The notes under the pieces are model-generated. The model was given only the letters and a program-made list of their open reading frames with translations, ran no database searches and was not told where the DNA came from. A stretch of DNA of 64,000 nt. Origin: Ascoidea rubescens DSM 1968. Its lineage: Eukaryota > Ascomycota > Saccharomycetes > Ascoideales > Ascoideaceae. Shown here one piece after another: positions 10,709 through 21,500 of the stretch. Location of the stretch: assembly GCF_001661345.1 (NCBI RefSeq), contig NW_017962931.1, positions 235,554-299,553 of the forward strand. The letters run 5' to 3'. Numbering within the stretch: the stretch's first letter is position 1; each line of letters starts with the position of its first letter. Position numbers and translations under genes: made by a program.

Positions 10709-11962
10709 ATGGGGTTAAAGACTGGGACTAAGACTGAGACTTGTATCACTGTTATTGGATCGTTGAATTATGATTTGGTGACTTATACATCCGTTTTTCC
10801 TAAAGTTGGAGAGACAATTGAGTCTAATGATTTTGAGCCTCATATTGGTGGGAAGGGATTGAACGAATCCATTTCAATATCCAAATTGCTAACTAAATCA
10901 GATGATGGCAAAGATAATTATGGAAATGAGAATGTTAGTTTAAGATTGATTGGGTGTGTTGCTGATGATACCTTTGGTAAGGAGATTTTAGGCTATTTGA
11001 AGACTTTTAATCTTAATTATGAGTATGTGAAAATTTTTAAAAACAACAATGTTAAGGGCGATGAAATAATCAAATATAAGACACCCGTTGCAGTGATATT
11101 GGTTGAGGATAATATTGGTGAAAATAGGATCCTATTTTATCCTGGAACGAATAATTATTTAAAATTTGATAATGAATATTTAAACGAATTGTTTTTGAAC
11201 GGAAATGGGAAGAGTAAAAAAAATTTGATAGTAATACAAAATGAAATTCCCGATTTTATTAATGTGATTAATTGGGCTGACTCTAATAGAAAAAATGAAG
11301 ATTATGAGAATGGATATAATAATTATCAAGTTTGTTATAATCCTTCGCCATTTAAGGAGATTAACGATTTAAAATTTTGGAAGAAAATTGATTTGTTAAT
11401 TATGAATGAAATTGAGTCAATAAATCTATTTAATTTGATAATTACTATTGATTCTAATTTATCAGAAGATCATAAACAAGAGTTGATAAATCAATTCAAT
11501 CAAAATGAAGCCAATGGAAATGATAAATTGAAACTTTGTGACTACAAAAAGTTGTCAAATTTTTTATTTGATTACATTAATAATTCTGAGGGCTCCTTAA
11601 GTTGTTTGATTGTAACTTTAGGATCAGTTGGATCGATTATAAATTTCATTGATAATGAGAAAAAACAACTTTTTCTAAAATCCATGAGTCTTGCAAGAGA
11701 AAAAATTGTTGATACAACTGGAGCCGGCGATACGTTTTTCGGTGCCATAATATCCCAGATTACATTAAATGAGAATTTCCAGAACAATAAGAAATTGAAC
11801 ACAAGCGACTACAAAAAATTGGCCAGGTTCGCGACGCTTGCCTCATCGTTAACAATACAGAGAAAAGGAGCATCGGAAAGCATGCCCGGTCTCGAAGAAG
11901 TTCAAAGCCATCTTGGCTCGGCCGTCTTTGCAGCATTCAAAACTTCCGAACACGTCGAATAG
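10709..11962 (+). CDS. RBK1: ribokinase
   Basis: 417 aa PfkB-family sugar kinase; ribokinase phosphorylates D-ribose to ribose 5-phosphate for the pentose phosphate pathway and nucleotide synthesis. The N-terminal ITVIGSLNYDLV strand and the GGKGLNESISISKL motif (PfkB signature 1 region) form the sugar site. The C-terminal DTTGAGDTFFGA (about residues 336-347) is PfkB signature 2, with the catalytic Asp in GAGD. Fungal ribokinases are about 330 aa; the extra length is Asn/Lys-rich insertions in surface loops. The 3' end (after about 11,830) turns GC-rich. The start is the first ATG and leads straight into the conserved N-terminal strand. Confidence 0.93.
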   Translation: MGLKTGTKTETCITVIGSLNYDLVTYTSVFPKVGETIESNDFEPHIGGKGLNESISISKLLTKSDDGKDNYGNENVSLRLIGCVADDTFGKEILGYLKTFNLNYEYVKIFKNNNVKGDEIIKYKTPVAVILVEDNIGENRILFYPGTNNYLKFDNEYLNELFLNGNGKSKKNLIVIQNEIPDFINVINWADSNRKNEDYENGYNNYQVCYNPSPFKEINDLKFWKKIDLLIMNEIESINLFNLIITIDSNLSEDHKQELINQFNQNEANGNDKLKLCDYKKLSNFLFDYINNSEGSLSCLIVTLGSVGSIINFIDNEKKQLFLKSMSLAREKIVDTTGAGDTFFGAIISQITLNENFQNNKKLNTSDYKKLARFATLASSLTIQRKGASESMPGLEEVQSHLGSAVFAAFKTSEHVE

Positions 11963-12389
11963 ATGAGTGTCCACTGCATCATTTGCGGCAGAGCTACTCC
12001 GGAACAATATCTTTACAACGATAGAACCACGTCGACGGAACCCGTATCCACAGCTTCGGCGGCAAGTGTTCGTAGATAACCGCCCTACCTGCTGTGGTCA
12101 CGGGACAAAATTGGTCCGGCCCTGGGCGGAATTTGCCCAGAAAGCGCTGGGCATTTTTGCTCGGTGGAAGGAAAAGGTGGGAGAAGAAGCAGAAGAAGGA
12201 TGGGAGACAAAACACAGCCATATACATTCTTATAATACCTATATAATACCCATATAATACCCATATAGACTCACATAGTGTCATCTTATAGCTCAGCTCT
12301 GAGGAATATTCATCCATTGACACACTACAGCTCAGTAGCTCACCACCCCAGATCTGAATTATGTCGAGCTTGTATTTCACTTTCTAACC
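11963..12389. other. intergenic region RBK1 / zinc-cluster factor 1
   Basis: Left half GC-rich, right half AT-rich promoter. A 38-codon ATG frame starts directly after the RBK1 stop (11963) but is too short to support. A tandem repeat of the form ataatacc(c)at lies at 12230-12267. Confidence 0.55.
12230..12267. repeat. short tandem repeat in promoter (unit about atataatacccat)
   Basis: Three imperfect 11-12-bp copies upstream of the zinc-cluster gene. Each copy contains a TATA-like ATATAAT. Confidence 0.7.
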
Positions 12390-15300
12390 ATGTCCCAGCC
12401 TGATAACAACCATAAGCACCAGCTCAGTAATCTTCTTGATACAGGTGACAACAACAGCCAACTCCAATTAAGTATCCAAGGAAATGCTCAGATCAAGAGA
12501 AGAAGAGTTTCAAAGGCCTGCAACCATTGTCGTCTCAAAAAGATCAAATGTAATGGTGAAAACCCTTGCTCTAGTTGTAAGAAATATAAGATCTTTTGCG
12601 ACTACAACCTCAACGATAAAAAGAAATCAAATTCAAGATTTTCAACTGTTAAGGCGATTGAAATAATAAATAAAAGACTATCCTTTGTTGAAAATTACTT
12701 GCAATTGTTGTTGAATGAAAGAAATTCAAATCCACATCCAAACTTACTTAATCAAAATCAAAACATTTCAAATTTCACTCAACCTAATCAATTTAACAAT
12801 AATTTGAAAAATGAATTTCAGTATCCAGCTCAATTTCAAAATAATGAAGTTCAAGATCAATTTCAATTTCAAAATCATAACCAAAATCGCACTCAAACTC
12901 TAACACAGAATTTTAATCAAAATCTTGCTCAAAATCAAATTCATATCCCAAACCAAAATTTTCAATTAAATTATCAAAATCAACAAACTCATCGTTCTCA
13001 ATTTGAAAATGAAATCGAAAACGAGACAATGAATGGTAATGAAGAAGAAGAAGGAGAAGAAGAAGGAGAAGATTATGATGAAGATGATGATAATCAAAGC
13101 AATAACAACGTCAATAATGATAATGATAACGGCAATAATAAAGGTAATAATAACAGTAATGAAAAAGATAATAACAATCACAATAACAATTGTAATGATA
13201 ACAAGGATAACAATCATAAGGATGATAATAATAATGATAACAATAATAACAATAATAACAATAATAACAATAATCACGATAATCACAATCACAATAATGA
13301 TCAAATTGAAAATCAAAATTTAACCACAAGTAATAAAAATATTGAAAATAACAGTCAATCTGTACTATTAGAAAATAATAATATAATATCAAACGATAAT
13401 TTATCTAATAATGAAAACAGTGAAAAATTAACAGAAAAACCTTACTTATTCATTACTTGTCCATATGATGATGATTTTAAAAGCAATAAACAAATTTCAT
13501 CTGATAACCAAAAAACAAATAATTCAAAAACTGATAAAATTATTAACAAAGATAACCCAATTCAAAATCCCAATAATAATCAATCTTCAATTCAAATTAA
13601 AAAGGAAAAAAATCCGAAAAATATAGAAAATAACGAAAATTCAAGTAAAAAAGTCCAATTGGACATAAGTAATCGAATAAATATTGTTTATTATGGTCCC
13701 CATACAACCTTTTCTGTTTTTTCTCCTAGAGGTTTAGAATGGATTCAAAAAAGACTTTTAAGTAAAAATATTCAAAACAATAATACAAATTTTGTTAATA
13801 CTACTAATAACACTAACATAAATAACAACAATGACTATTTAGCATTATCAAAACCTTTAAAAATGTTAAACTCTTATATCCATGATATTATGATAATGCA
13901 CTCAAAAGTTTGGGTAGATCCTTTAACTGTTAAAAATTTAACTTCAATTCAAAATAATAACCAATATTTATATTTATTAGATGTGGCTTTTTTGTTTAAA
14001 TACCCATTTCACATTTTTTCTAAATTTGAAGTTTATCAAATTTTTCAAAATTATTTTAATTCAATTGATAATATTACTAATAAAACCAATACCAATACTA
14101 GTACCAATACCACCACTACTAATAATAATAATCATAGTTTACTAAGTTATTCAGATTTTTTAATAATGAATATTTTTATTCTTATCGGCTGTTCCATTGT
14201 ATTAGAATTACCAAAAAATCATCCTAAATCAATAAGCTTTAAAAAAAAGTATAATATTACAACCATTGATCGATCAAAAATTAAAAAATTACTTGAAAAT
14301 CATTATACAAATGCCATTTTCTTTTTTCAAAGAATTTCAATCATTGGTGATGGTTTAAAAGCTATAAAAGGAATAATTTTATTAATTTTTTTTTCTGAAA
14401 CAACTTTGATACCGAAAACTAATAATATGCTATTATCAACTGCTTTGAGATTAGCACAAGAAATCGGCTTACATCGAAAGGAATCCTTTTTTGGATTAAG
14501 TAACAAAGAAATCATTAACAGAAAAAAAGTTTGGTTTGTATTATACTATCTAGATAAAGATTATTCAATAAAACTCGGCAGACCTCAATTGATCAATGAT
14601 AACGATGTTACTTCGATGGAACATTCAGATTTAAAAGAGATTATTTCTCAAGTTTTTTTCACAAAGAAAAAAAGACAAAAAACTGTCATCAAGAATCTTG
14701 ATGAAATTTTAAATAAAAGCAAAGAAAAAATTGAGAATAGGGATATAAAGGAAAAAAGAAGCAAAAATTATAATAAATTTGATATTCATGATCTTAATAT
14801 TGACATTGATAAATTAGCTCAATTAGATCATGAAAGTTTTGCGTTAGTTACTAGCTATTATTCTGTAACTTTATCAAAATTCAGTTCAAAGGCTTACGAT
14901 AAATTATTTGCTGCAAAAGCATTAATAAATAAATCTATCATTGACATATTAAATACAATTCAATCATTGGACGAAGATTTAGAAAAATGGAAAAACAGTG
15001 TTTTAAACGTTTTCCTTGATAATTTTGTATTAGGAACTGATGATTGTAATAGTGAAAAGGATCCATTATTGCATTATGGTGATAAAAATGAGGAATACTT
15101 ATTTAATGAAAAATATTTTGAATCGTCAGCATTAAGATTTTCATATTTTTTTCATTTATTAGCAATTCATAGAATGGCATTTAAAATACCATGGAATGCA
15201 TTAATGAACTCATCGATTAATCAAAATAAATCTGAAAAGGATGTATTATATTTACAAAGAAAATCAATGTTAAAATGTTTAAATGCAGCTAGAGAGATAT

Positions 15301-16793
15301 TAAGAATGTCGAACCAATTTTTATTTTTAAAAGAGACTATTCAACAATTCATAAACTGGTTATTATTTTATCCAATAGTTTCGTTTATCACTTTGTTTAG
15401 TTGTATAATCCAAATACCCAATTTAAGGACAATTGAAGAGGATATAATGTTATTAATGGAGTCAGCAGAGAAATTTATGAAGAAGTTTAATAAAGTCAAT
15501 GAAAATATGACAGATAAACATCGACTAATTAGAGTTGTAATAAGACAGTTGATTAGAATTGTTATAAAAGTTTATGAGAATAATCATGGATCAATAAAAG
15601 AGTCAAATGAAAAATTTCAAACGAGTATAAAACAATATTTTAAGATTGAAAAGGAATACGATAAGGATTTAATAATAGATGATGCTAGTAATCTATTGTT
15701 TGATATTAATGAAGGCGAAAACTCGAAAAAAGATAGTGATTGTCAAATTAAAGATAATGGAAAAGATAAGCATCATGAAAAGAACAAAAAACAGAAACAG
15801 TTAGAAAGCAAAGTAAATGACAATAATGATAATAATGATGGTGATAATACTAATAACAGTGGCAATGATATTAAGAATCGAAATACAAAAAATACAAATC
15901 AACTGGAAGAAATAATTGATGATGATAGTAACTTAGTAAATGCAGACACATTTAACTTTTTAAGTAGCACTAATTTTTTAAATCCGGGTGATAATAATAT
16001 GGCAAACAATCTTACTATAAACAATAATGGAATGAACAATAGTATGCCATTTTATGATAGTTTAAATAATATGAATAAAATTTCAAACTATAGCAATTTT
16101 TCGAATCTTCCAAATTTAAATGATGGATTATACCAAAAACAAATTATGAATATTAATGGAAACGGAAATGGAAATGGAAATGGGAATAGGAATGAAAATG
16201 ATAATAATAACAATAATAGTAATGGTAATGGGCAATTTACCCAATCAATGGAACAAAATAATTTTAATAATTTTAACAATTTTAGCAATAATTTTCATAA
16301 TAATTTTAGTAATAATTTTAACAATTTTAGTAATGGGTTTAGTAATAATCTTAACATGAATATGAATATGAACATGAATAGAATCAATGCTGTTGATAAT
16401 GTGAATAAGAAAGGGTTATTTTCGGATAATAGTTTGCCACCAATTACTAATTTACTACATCGATTATATGGCGATATAGGATTACTGAATGGAGATAATT
16501 CTACAAATTTAATGAATATTGGTAGTAATATTGGAAATAATGTTGGTAATAATTTTAATAATAATTTTAATAATAATAGTTATAACAATAGTAGCACTAA
16601 TTTAAGTGGAAATGAGTTTAATAGAAATGATCAAATACTATTTAATAGTATGGAGTATCCTAATGTTCAATCTATTTATGAGACGATGTTTAATTTACCA
16701 GGGTTTTATACACCTGGGAGTAATGATGATAGTGGTAATATTTATGGAGATATAAACTTAGATTTTGATTTAGAAGATGCAATGAATATTTAA
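12390..16793 (+). CDS. Zn2Cys6 transcription factor 1
   Basis: 1,467 aa nuclear regulator. A Gal4-type zinc cluster lies at about residues 44-70 (C-x2-C-x6-C-x5-C-x2-C-x6-C, beginning CNHCRLKKIKC), preceded by basic KRRR. A fungal-specific middle homology region spans about 450-1,010, including SVFSPRGLEWI and STALRLAQEIGLHRK. Between them lie Gln/Asn-rich and acidic stretches; the C-terminus is Asn-rich with NGNGNGN and NMNMNMN runs and ends in an acidic tail, a plausible activation domain. The gene at 18540 is a clear paralog sharing the zinc cluster, the SPRGL block, the MHR and a C-terminal EYP/Q...MFNLPxF motif. Target genes are unknown, and I could not place it with a named S. cerevisiae factor. 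Its 3' end is only 61 bp from the convergent WW-like gene. Confidence 0.88.
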   Translation: MSQPDNNHKHQLSNLLDTGDNNSQLQLSIQGNAQIKRRRVSKACNHCRLKKIKCNGENPCSSCKKYKIFCDYNLNDKKKSNSRFSTVKAIEIINKRLSFVENYLQLLLNERNSNPHPNLLNQNQNISNFTQPNQFNNNLKNEFQYPAQFQNNEVQDQFQFQNHNQNRTQTLTQNFNQNLAQNQIHIPNQNFQLNYQNQQTHRSQFENEIENETMNGNEEEEGEEEGEDYDEDDDNQSNNNVNNDNDNGNNKGNNNSNEKDNNNHNNNCNDNKDNNHKDDNNNDNNNNNNNNNNNNHDNHNHNNDQIENQNLTTSNKNIENNSQSVLLENNNIISNDNLSNNENSEKLTEKPYLFITCPYDDDFKSNKQISSDNQKTNNSKTDKIINKDNPIQNPNNNQSSIQIKKEKNPKNIENNENSSKKVQLDISNRINIVYYGPHTTFSVFSPRGLEWIQKRLLSKNIQNNNTNFVNTTNNTNINNNNDYLALSKPLKMLNSYIHDIMIMHSKVWVDPLTVKNLTSIQNNNQYLYLLDVAFLFKYPFHIFSKFEVYQIFQNYFNSIDNITNKTNTNTSTNTTTTNNNNHSLLSYSDFLIMNIFILIGCSIVLELPKNHPKSISFKKKYNITTIDRSKIKKLLENHYTNAIFFFQRISIIGDGLKAIKGIILLIFFSETTLIPKTNNMLLSTALRLAQEIGLHRKESFFGLSNKEIINRKKVWFVLYYLDKDYSIKLGRPQLINDNDVTSMEHSDLKEIISQVFFTKKKRQKTVIKNLDEILNKSKEKIENRDIKEKRSKNYNKFDIHDLNIDIDKLAQLDHESFALVTSYYSVTLSKFSSKAYDKLFAAKALINKSIIDILNTIQSLDEDLEKWKNSVLNVFLDNFVLGTDDCNSEKDPLLHYGDKNEEYLFNEKYFESSALRFSYFFHLLAIHRMAFKIPWNALMNSSINQNKSEKDVLYLQRKSMLKCLNAAREILRMSNQFLFLKETIQQFINWLLFYPIVSFITLFSCIIQIPNLRTIEEDIMLLMESAEKFMKKFNKVNENMTDKHRLIRVVIRQLIRIVIKVYENNHGSIKESNEKFQTSIKQYFKIEKEYDKDLIIDDASNLLFDINEGENSKKDSDCQIKDNGKDKHHEKNKKQKQLESKVNDNNDNNDGDNTNNSGNDIKNRNTKNTNQLEEIIDDDSNLVNADTFNFLSSTNFLNPGDNNMANNLTINNNGMNNSMPFYDSLNNMNKISNYSNFSNLPNLNDGLYQKQIMNINGNGNGNGNGNRNENDNNNNNSNGNGQFTQSMEQNNFNNFNNFSNNFHNNFSNNFNNFSNGFSNNLNMNMNMNMNRINAVDNVNKKGLFSDNSLPPITNLLHRLYGDIGLLNGDNSTNLMNIGSNIGNNVGNNFNNNFNNNSYNNSSTNLSGNEFNRNDQILFNSMEYPNVQSIYETMFNLPGFYTPGSNDDSGNIYGDINLDFDLEDAMNI

Positions 16794-16854
16794 TGAAAAA
16801 GAAAAGATAAAAACGAGAAAATCAGAAAATCGGAAAATCGGTAATTATTTTATT

Positions 16855-17284
16855 TTATTTATTTTTTTCATCTTTTTTATTTCTATTATCTTTATCATTA
16901 TTTTTCAAGAATTGAGATAATAGTATGCCACCAATTGCAGTTGCACCAACACCAATGGCTATTTTTTCTTTATTTTGGACTAAACTGTCGATGAAATTAA
17001 AATCCTGATCTTTTGTTTGTGGGGAGCTGGATTTTTGATTGAATTCTTGGTTGTCTGTTAGTGGCAAGGTTCTTGTTGACCTTCCAGATGCGTCGTGAAC
17101 AAAATAATATTCTGTTGAACGAGAAGAGCAAAAACAGCAAGCATAGTTACATTGCAAGAGAGGTTAGTGGATATGTTAATTGAAAATGGAAAGAACATGT
17201 TGAATAAAGGATACCTTTAGAGCGACTATCCCATTTGGCAGTGTAACCTTCAGGGACAGGGGGAGAAAGTGGCTTTGTTCCCAT
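16855..17284 (-). CDS. small WW-like protein with C-terminal hydrophobic segment (two exons)
   Basis: Exon 1 is 17284-17215 (MGTKPLSPPVPEGYTAKWD...) and exon 2 is 17111-16855, giving 108 aa. Splicing joins SRSK to EYYFVHDASG, making a WW-domain-like stretch (PVPEGYTAKWDSRSKEYYFVH). The first signature Trp is Tyr and the second is missing (STRTLP where a W-x2-P would be expected), so Pro-ligand binding may be lost. The C-terminal half has a Gly/Ala-rich hydrophobic segment (IAIGVGATAIGGILLSQF) and a basic tail. It resembles Wwm1-type proteins, and a second, more canonical member lies at 44150-44732 in this window. Function unknown. Confidence rests mainly on how cleanly the splice rebuilds the domain. 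Confidence 0.7.
17112..17214 (-). other. spliceosomal intron in WW-like gene
   Basis: 103 nt. Donor GTATCC (non-canonical next to GTATGT), branch-like CACTAAC, first downstream AG is AACAG. Joining gives AAAG|AATAT, coding K-E-Y-Y in frame. Confidence 0.7.
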
Positions 17285-18539
17285 GATTGGAAATAAAGAA
17301 TAGAAGAAAGCGAGGAATACGAGGTGTAGTAGACGTGAGCAGTGTCTTCGTCTAGCTCCTTATCTGTTATCTTTTATCTTTCCTGCTGCTTTTGCTGCCT
17401 TGACTCGAGTCTCTCTTGTTCTCCAAGCGGGCGCCCAAAGGAGAAAGCTGATGCGCTGGCCGAAATAAAACCGAGGGTACACCCTCGAAACACAGCAGAT
17501 GCCCAGCGGGATAAAGCTTTTCCGGCTCAGCTTCCGTGCAATGCCTGTCGAGCACCCGCATGTTCAGACAGCACCAGCTGGACTGCTGACAAATCAGAAC
17601 ACAAGAAGACAAGAGCTTGGCTGCGTCAACGGCGATGCATGTTCTGAAAACACGGAACCAAGCGCGACTCTGAGCATGGTCACGGGCCACGGAAGATACA
17701 GCACCTCAGAAACCATTTGACGTTTGAAGAAGACAGCAGAAGTACCTTCCAAGGCTACAGTAAGTCACCAGTACTGTGGACAATAACCACACTGGTGGAA
17801 GTGCACCGTGCCGGTGGAAGCGGCTAACGGAAAGTGGCGGCTCGGAAAGCGGCTTTTTTCCGCCGGGCTCGTATTTCGAGCGATGGATTTGAAATCGGGA
17901 AAGTGCACCTAAAATTTTTTCATAGATGGAGCTGGGAGCTGATGGCCAACGACTTTGAAGCCTGAACTGCCTGATTTGTTAACAACAGTGCTTCCTTGTC
18001 CTCGCCAGCAGAGTCCCATCAACACCAGCAGAGCCACCACCAGCGCCTCTTCCATTGCTGTTCCACCAGAGAAGCAGACTTTCGGTTGCCTGCTAGATAT
18101 TTCTGTCGCTTTGCTGCTTATTCAATGCCCATTTCTACCACTACAACCACTTTTGTCAAACAAGGTTTCTTCAATTATCAGTCAATTTGGCATAAAATAC
18201 AACCCAAAGAATACTCTGTTTCAACACACTCCAGTACAACTCGATAGACCCAACACAGCCCAAGCTCTATTTGTTTAATCGTTGAAAGGCCCTGCTTTTA
18301 TTTCTAATCAGCGACCCATTTCCTACAGTTGCTCCTCCCTTTACCCTTATCCTGTGGTTATTCGAATTTCTTGACCAGTTTTGAACAAGTTGTTATTATT
18401 CACCCGAGCTGATTTGTCCACTAATTTACTTTATTTCTGCTGTTACTAATATCGCCACCATTATTAGTATCATTATTACCATTATCATTACCATTATCAT
18501 TATCATCTAGCCGTTTACTTCCGCTTGTTTATTCTCAAA
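17285..18539. other. 1.25-kb divergent intergenic region
   Basis: Promoter of the WW-like gene (-) and zinc-cluster factor 2 (+). About 17,400-17,900 is strongly GC-rich; the right part becomes C/T-rich and then AT-rich, with an (ATT/ATC)n tract at about 18,455-18,510 just before the start codon. No supported gene or RNA. A long, structured upstream region suits a regulated transcription-factor gene. Confidence 0.55.
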
Positions 18540-21500
18540 ATGCAATCCGGTTATAACAACTTGAATAACTCAAAAAGTTCTTTAAATAGAATTTCTGAAA
18601 ATATATTAACCAACAATGATGACAACAATAATATCGATAATGGCTCCAAAAACATAAATCTAAAATTTCTCAACAACTCAATCCCAACCTTAAATTCCCA
18701 ACCACTGTTGAAATATAACACCTTGCTATCTCAATCAAGATCCCAATCTCAGCTCTCTTCTCCAATTCAGCTCACTCCAATTTCCACACAATCACAATCA
18801 CAATCACAATCTCAATCACAATCACTATCCCAAAAACATTCTCAACCTCAACCTCAACCAAAAAGACGTAGAATAGCAAAAGCTTGTGACTACTGCAGAA
18901 AGAAAAAAGTCAAATGTAATGGTTGTGCCCCTTGTCAAAGCTGTATAGATGCAAACCAAACTTGCGCTTACACTCATGTTCAAAAAAAAAGAACCCCTTC
19001 AAATAGACCCTCCAATGCCAAAACAATAAAGGATTTAGAAGGCAGATTGGGCAAGATGGAAGAATTAATGGAATTACTAGTCTACAAAATCGATGCAAAT
19101 TTAAATAAAAACATCAAAAATAAAAACATAAAACAAACTTCTAGAAGTAATTCTAGAAATAAACTCAAAAGCTCAAACATAATAAACAAAGACAAACACA
19201 AAATCAACAACAAAATCATTAAAAACAAAAAACTAAATAGATCCAGAAATTCTTCTATAAATAAAAATCTCGAAAACAATTGCGAAACTGATAATCATCA
19301 TGAAAACGACATAGATATAGATATGAACATCGACATTGATTCAGAACCAGAAAGCTACAACCAAGATGATGACTATTATAATGATAATGATGACGATGAC
19401 GATGAAGATGACGACGAAGATGATGACGACGACGAAGATGATAATGATGATGACAGTGACAACGATAGTGACAATGACCTTAGTAACGATAACGATAACG
19501 ATAACAATCCTGAAAACCAATCGAAAGATAATGCCCAACAGTATACACAACTTGAAAGGCTAAAATCTGACAAAAAAACACCCTTGGAACCCATTAATAC
19601 CATTAATGATAATACCCGTAATGAACAAAATCTTTCTCTTTCACTTGTCACCTCTCAATCCAAAGATAAATCCAATTCCTCATCATTCTATCATGATATA
19701 AGCACTTTCCAAGAAGATAATCCTGTATCAATGGAAAGATCTAATAATGATAATCTACCCAAAAAACCTTACCTATTGTTATCAAATGGTTCAGATCATA
19801 ATAACCCCAAACATGATTTTTATATAGGACCAAACTCCTCTTTTTCAATTTTTAGTCCAAGAGGCTTGCAATGGATCCATAATAAATTATCTACCGATGC
19901 TGATCGTCTATTAAGACCCCTAACTTTTCTACATACAAAGATTCACGAAATTACTTCTGGTCAATCGAGAAAATGGGTAGAACCAATGAATAAATCAAAC
20001 TTAACTCCCATACCTTCTAAAGATATCACCTTTTCTCTACTAAATATAATTTTCGAAGTTCATTTCCCCTTTTATATCATTGAAAAGGATGAAGCGAAAG
20101 AAATCTATGAATCCTATTACTACAATTTAGATTTAAAGCAAAGTCAAATTAAAAATAAATTCAAAACTAAAAATTCAAAACAAAAAAAAAGAATAACTTA
20201 TTCAGATTTTTTAATAATGAATATAATTCTCACTATAGCTGCAGGCATAGTCTTGGATGCAAGAGCAGCCCAACAAAATGCTATTCAAAATAACCATAAT
20301 TCTATCCCCGATACTCCAAATGATGATAAAGATAATCTAGTCTCATTAAATAGCTTCTTTTTACCTCACTTATCAAATGGCGATTTAAAAGAAATTGAAG
20401 ATAAACATTCCTTAAATGCAATTTATTACTTTCATCGGGTTTCTGTATTGGGTGACGGCTTGAAATCGGTTCAAGCTATTTTATTCTTAATCTTATATAA
20501 CGAATCTTCTCTATTATCCAAAGTCAACTACATGCTAGTTTCAACTGCTTTAAGACTAGCTCAAGATATTGGTTTGCATAGAAGAGAAACATTTTATGGT
20601 TTGTCCGAAAGGGAAGTCTCTAAAAGAAAATCAATTTGGCTCATGTGTTATTTCTTAGATAGAAATATGTGTTTGCGATCAGGTAAACCACCAATTGTAA
20701 ATGAAATTGATGTCACAACCACTAATCATGAAGATATTTTACTTACTTTGTCTAAAAGATTTAATGAAAAAATTTCAACTGTAACGAAACACAAAGCAGA
20801 ATTTTTAGAAAAGTTAACTAGTTCAGATATATCAGACTTTACAATTTGCTTTACCTACTGTCTTTGTACTTTATCAAAAATAACTTCAAAGGCTTATGAT
20901 AGTCTATTTTCTGCAACTGCATTGGTGGGAAAATCTTTAGGGAATATTATGGAAAAAATTCTTGATATATCGGCGGATCTAGATAAATGGAAAGAATCTT
21001 TGCCACTTTCTTTCAGACCTGGAAAGGATATTTCTATCTCTTTTAAAAAAAGCAATCCTACAGATAATTCATTAATAATTCAATGTATTATAGATGAAGC
21101 TAGATCTCAATTACTACTATTGCACTTTAGCTATTATTTCCATGTTATGATTGTAAATCGAATGGCTTTTAAAGTTCCATGGAATGCAATGATGAATAAA
21201 AAACAAGCAAGTCAAGATGATGAAAGACAAAATTCAACAAATTCATATTTAAGATGTTTAGATGCTGCAAGACAAATTCTTAGATTGACTAGATATCTTT
21301 CAAAGGGAATGACACATATGGTTAACGTTTGCCTATTTTATCCAATTAGTGCATTTATTACATTGTTTAGTTGCACCATTCAATTTCCTTCATCGCCACA
21401 TGCAGTTGATGATATATATTTGATGATTGAATATTATGAAAAGTTTTTCTTACATTTTCAAGATGACAGTATTAATATAAGTCACCAATTTGTTGATGTT

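Noticed and set aside
11963-12079. 38-codon ATG frame directly after the RBK1 stop, with HCIICGRATPEQ (a CxxC)
   Set aside because: Too short, only one Cys pair, in a GC-rich patch where long frames arise easily; no splice site clearly extends it.
13033-13392. Hydrophobic Ile-rich and Tyr/Cys-rich frames opposite or overlapping zinc-cluster factor 1
   Set aside because: Products of the Asn/Asp codon repeats read in other frames.
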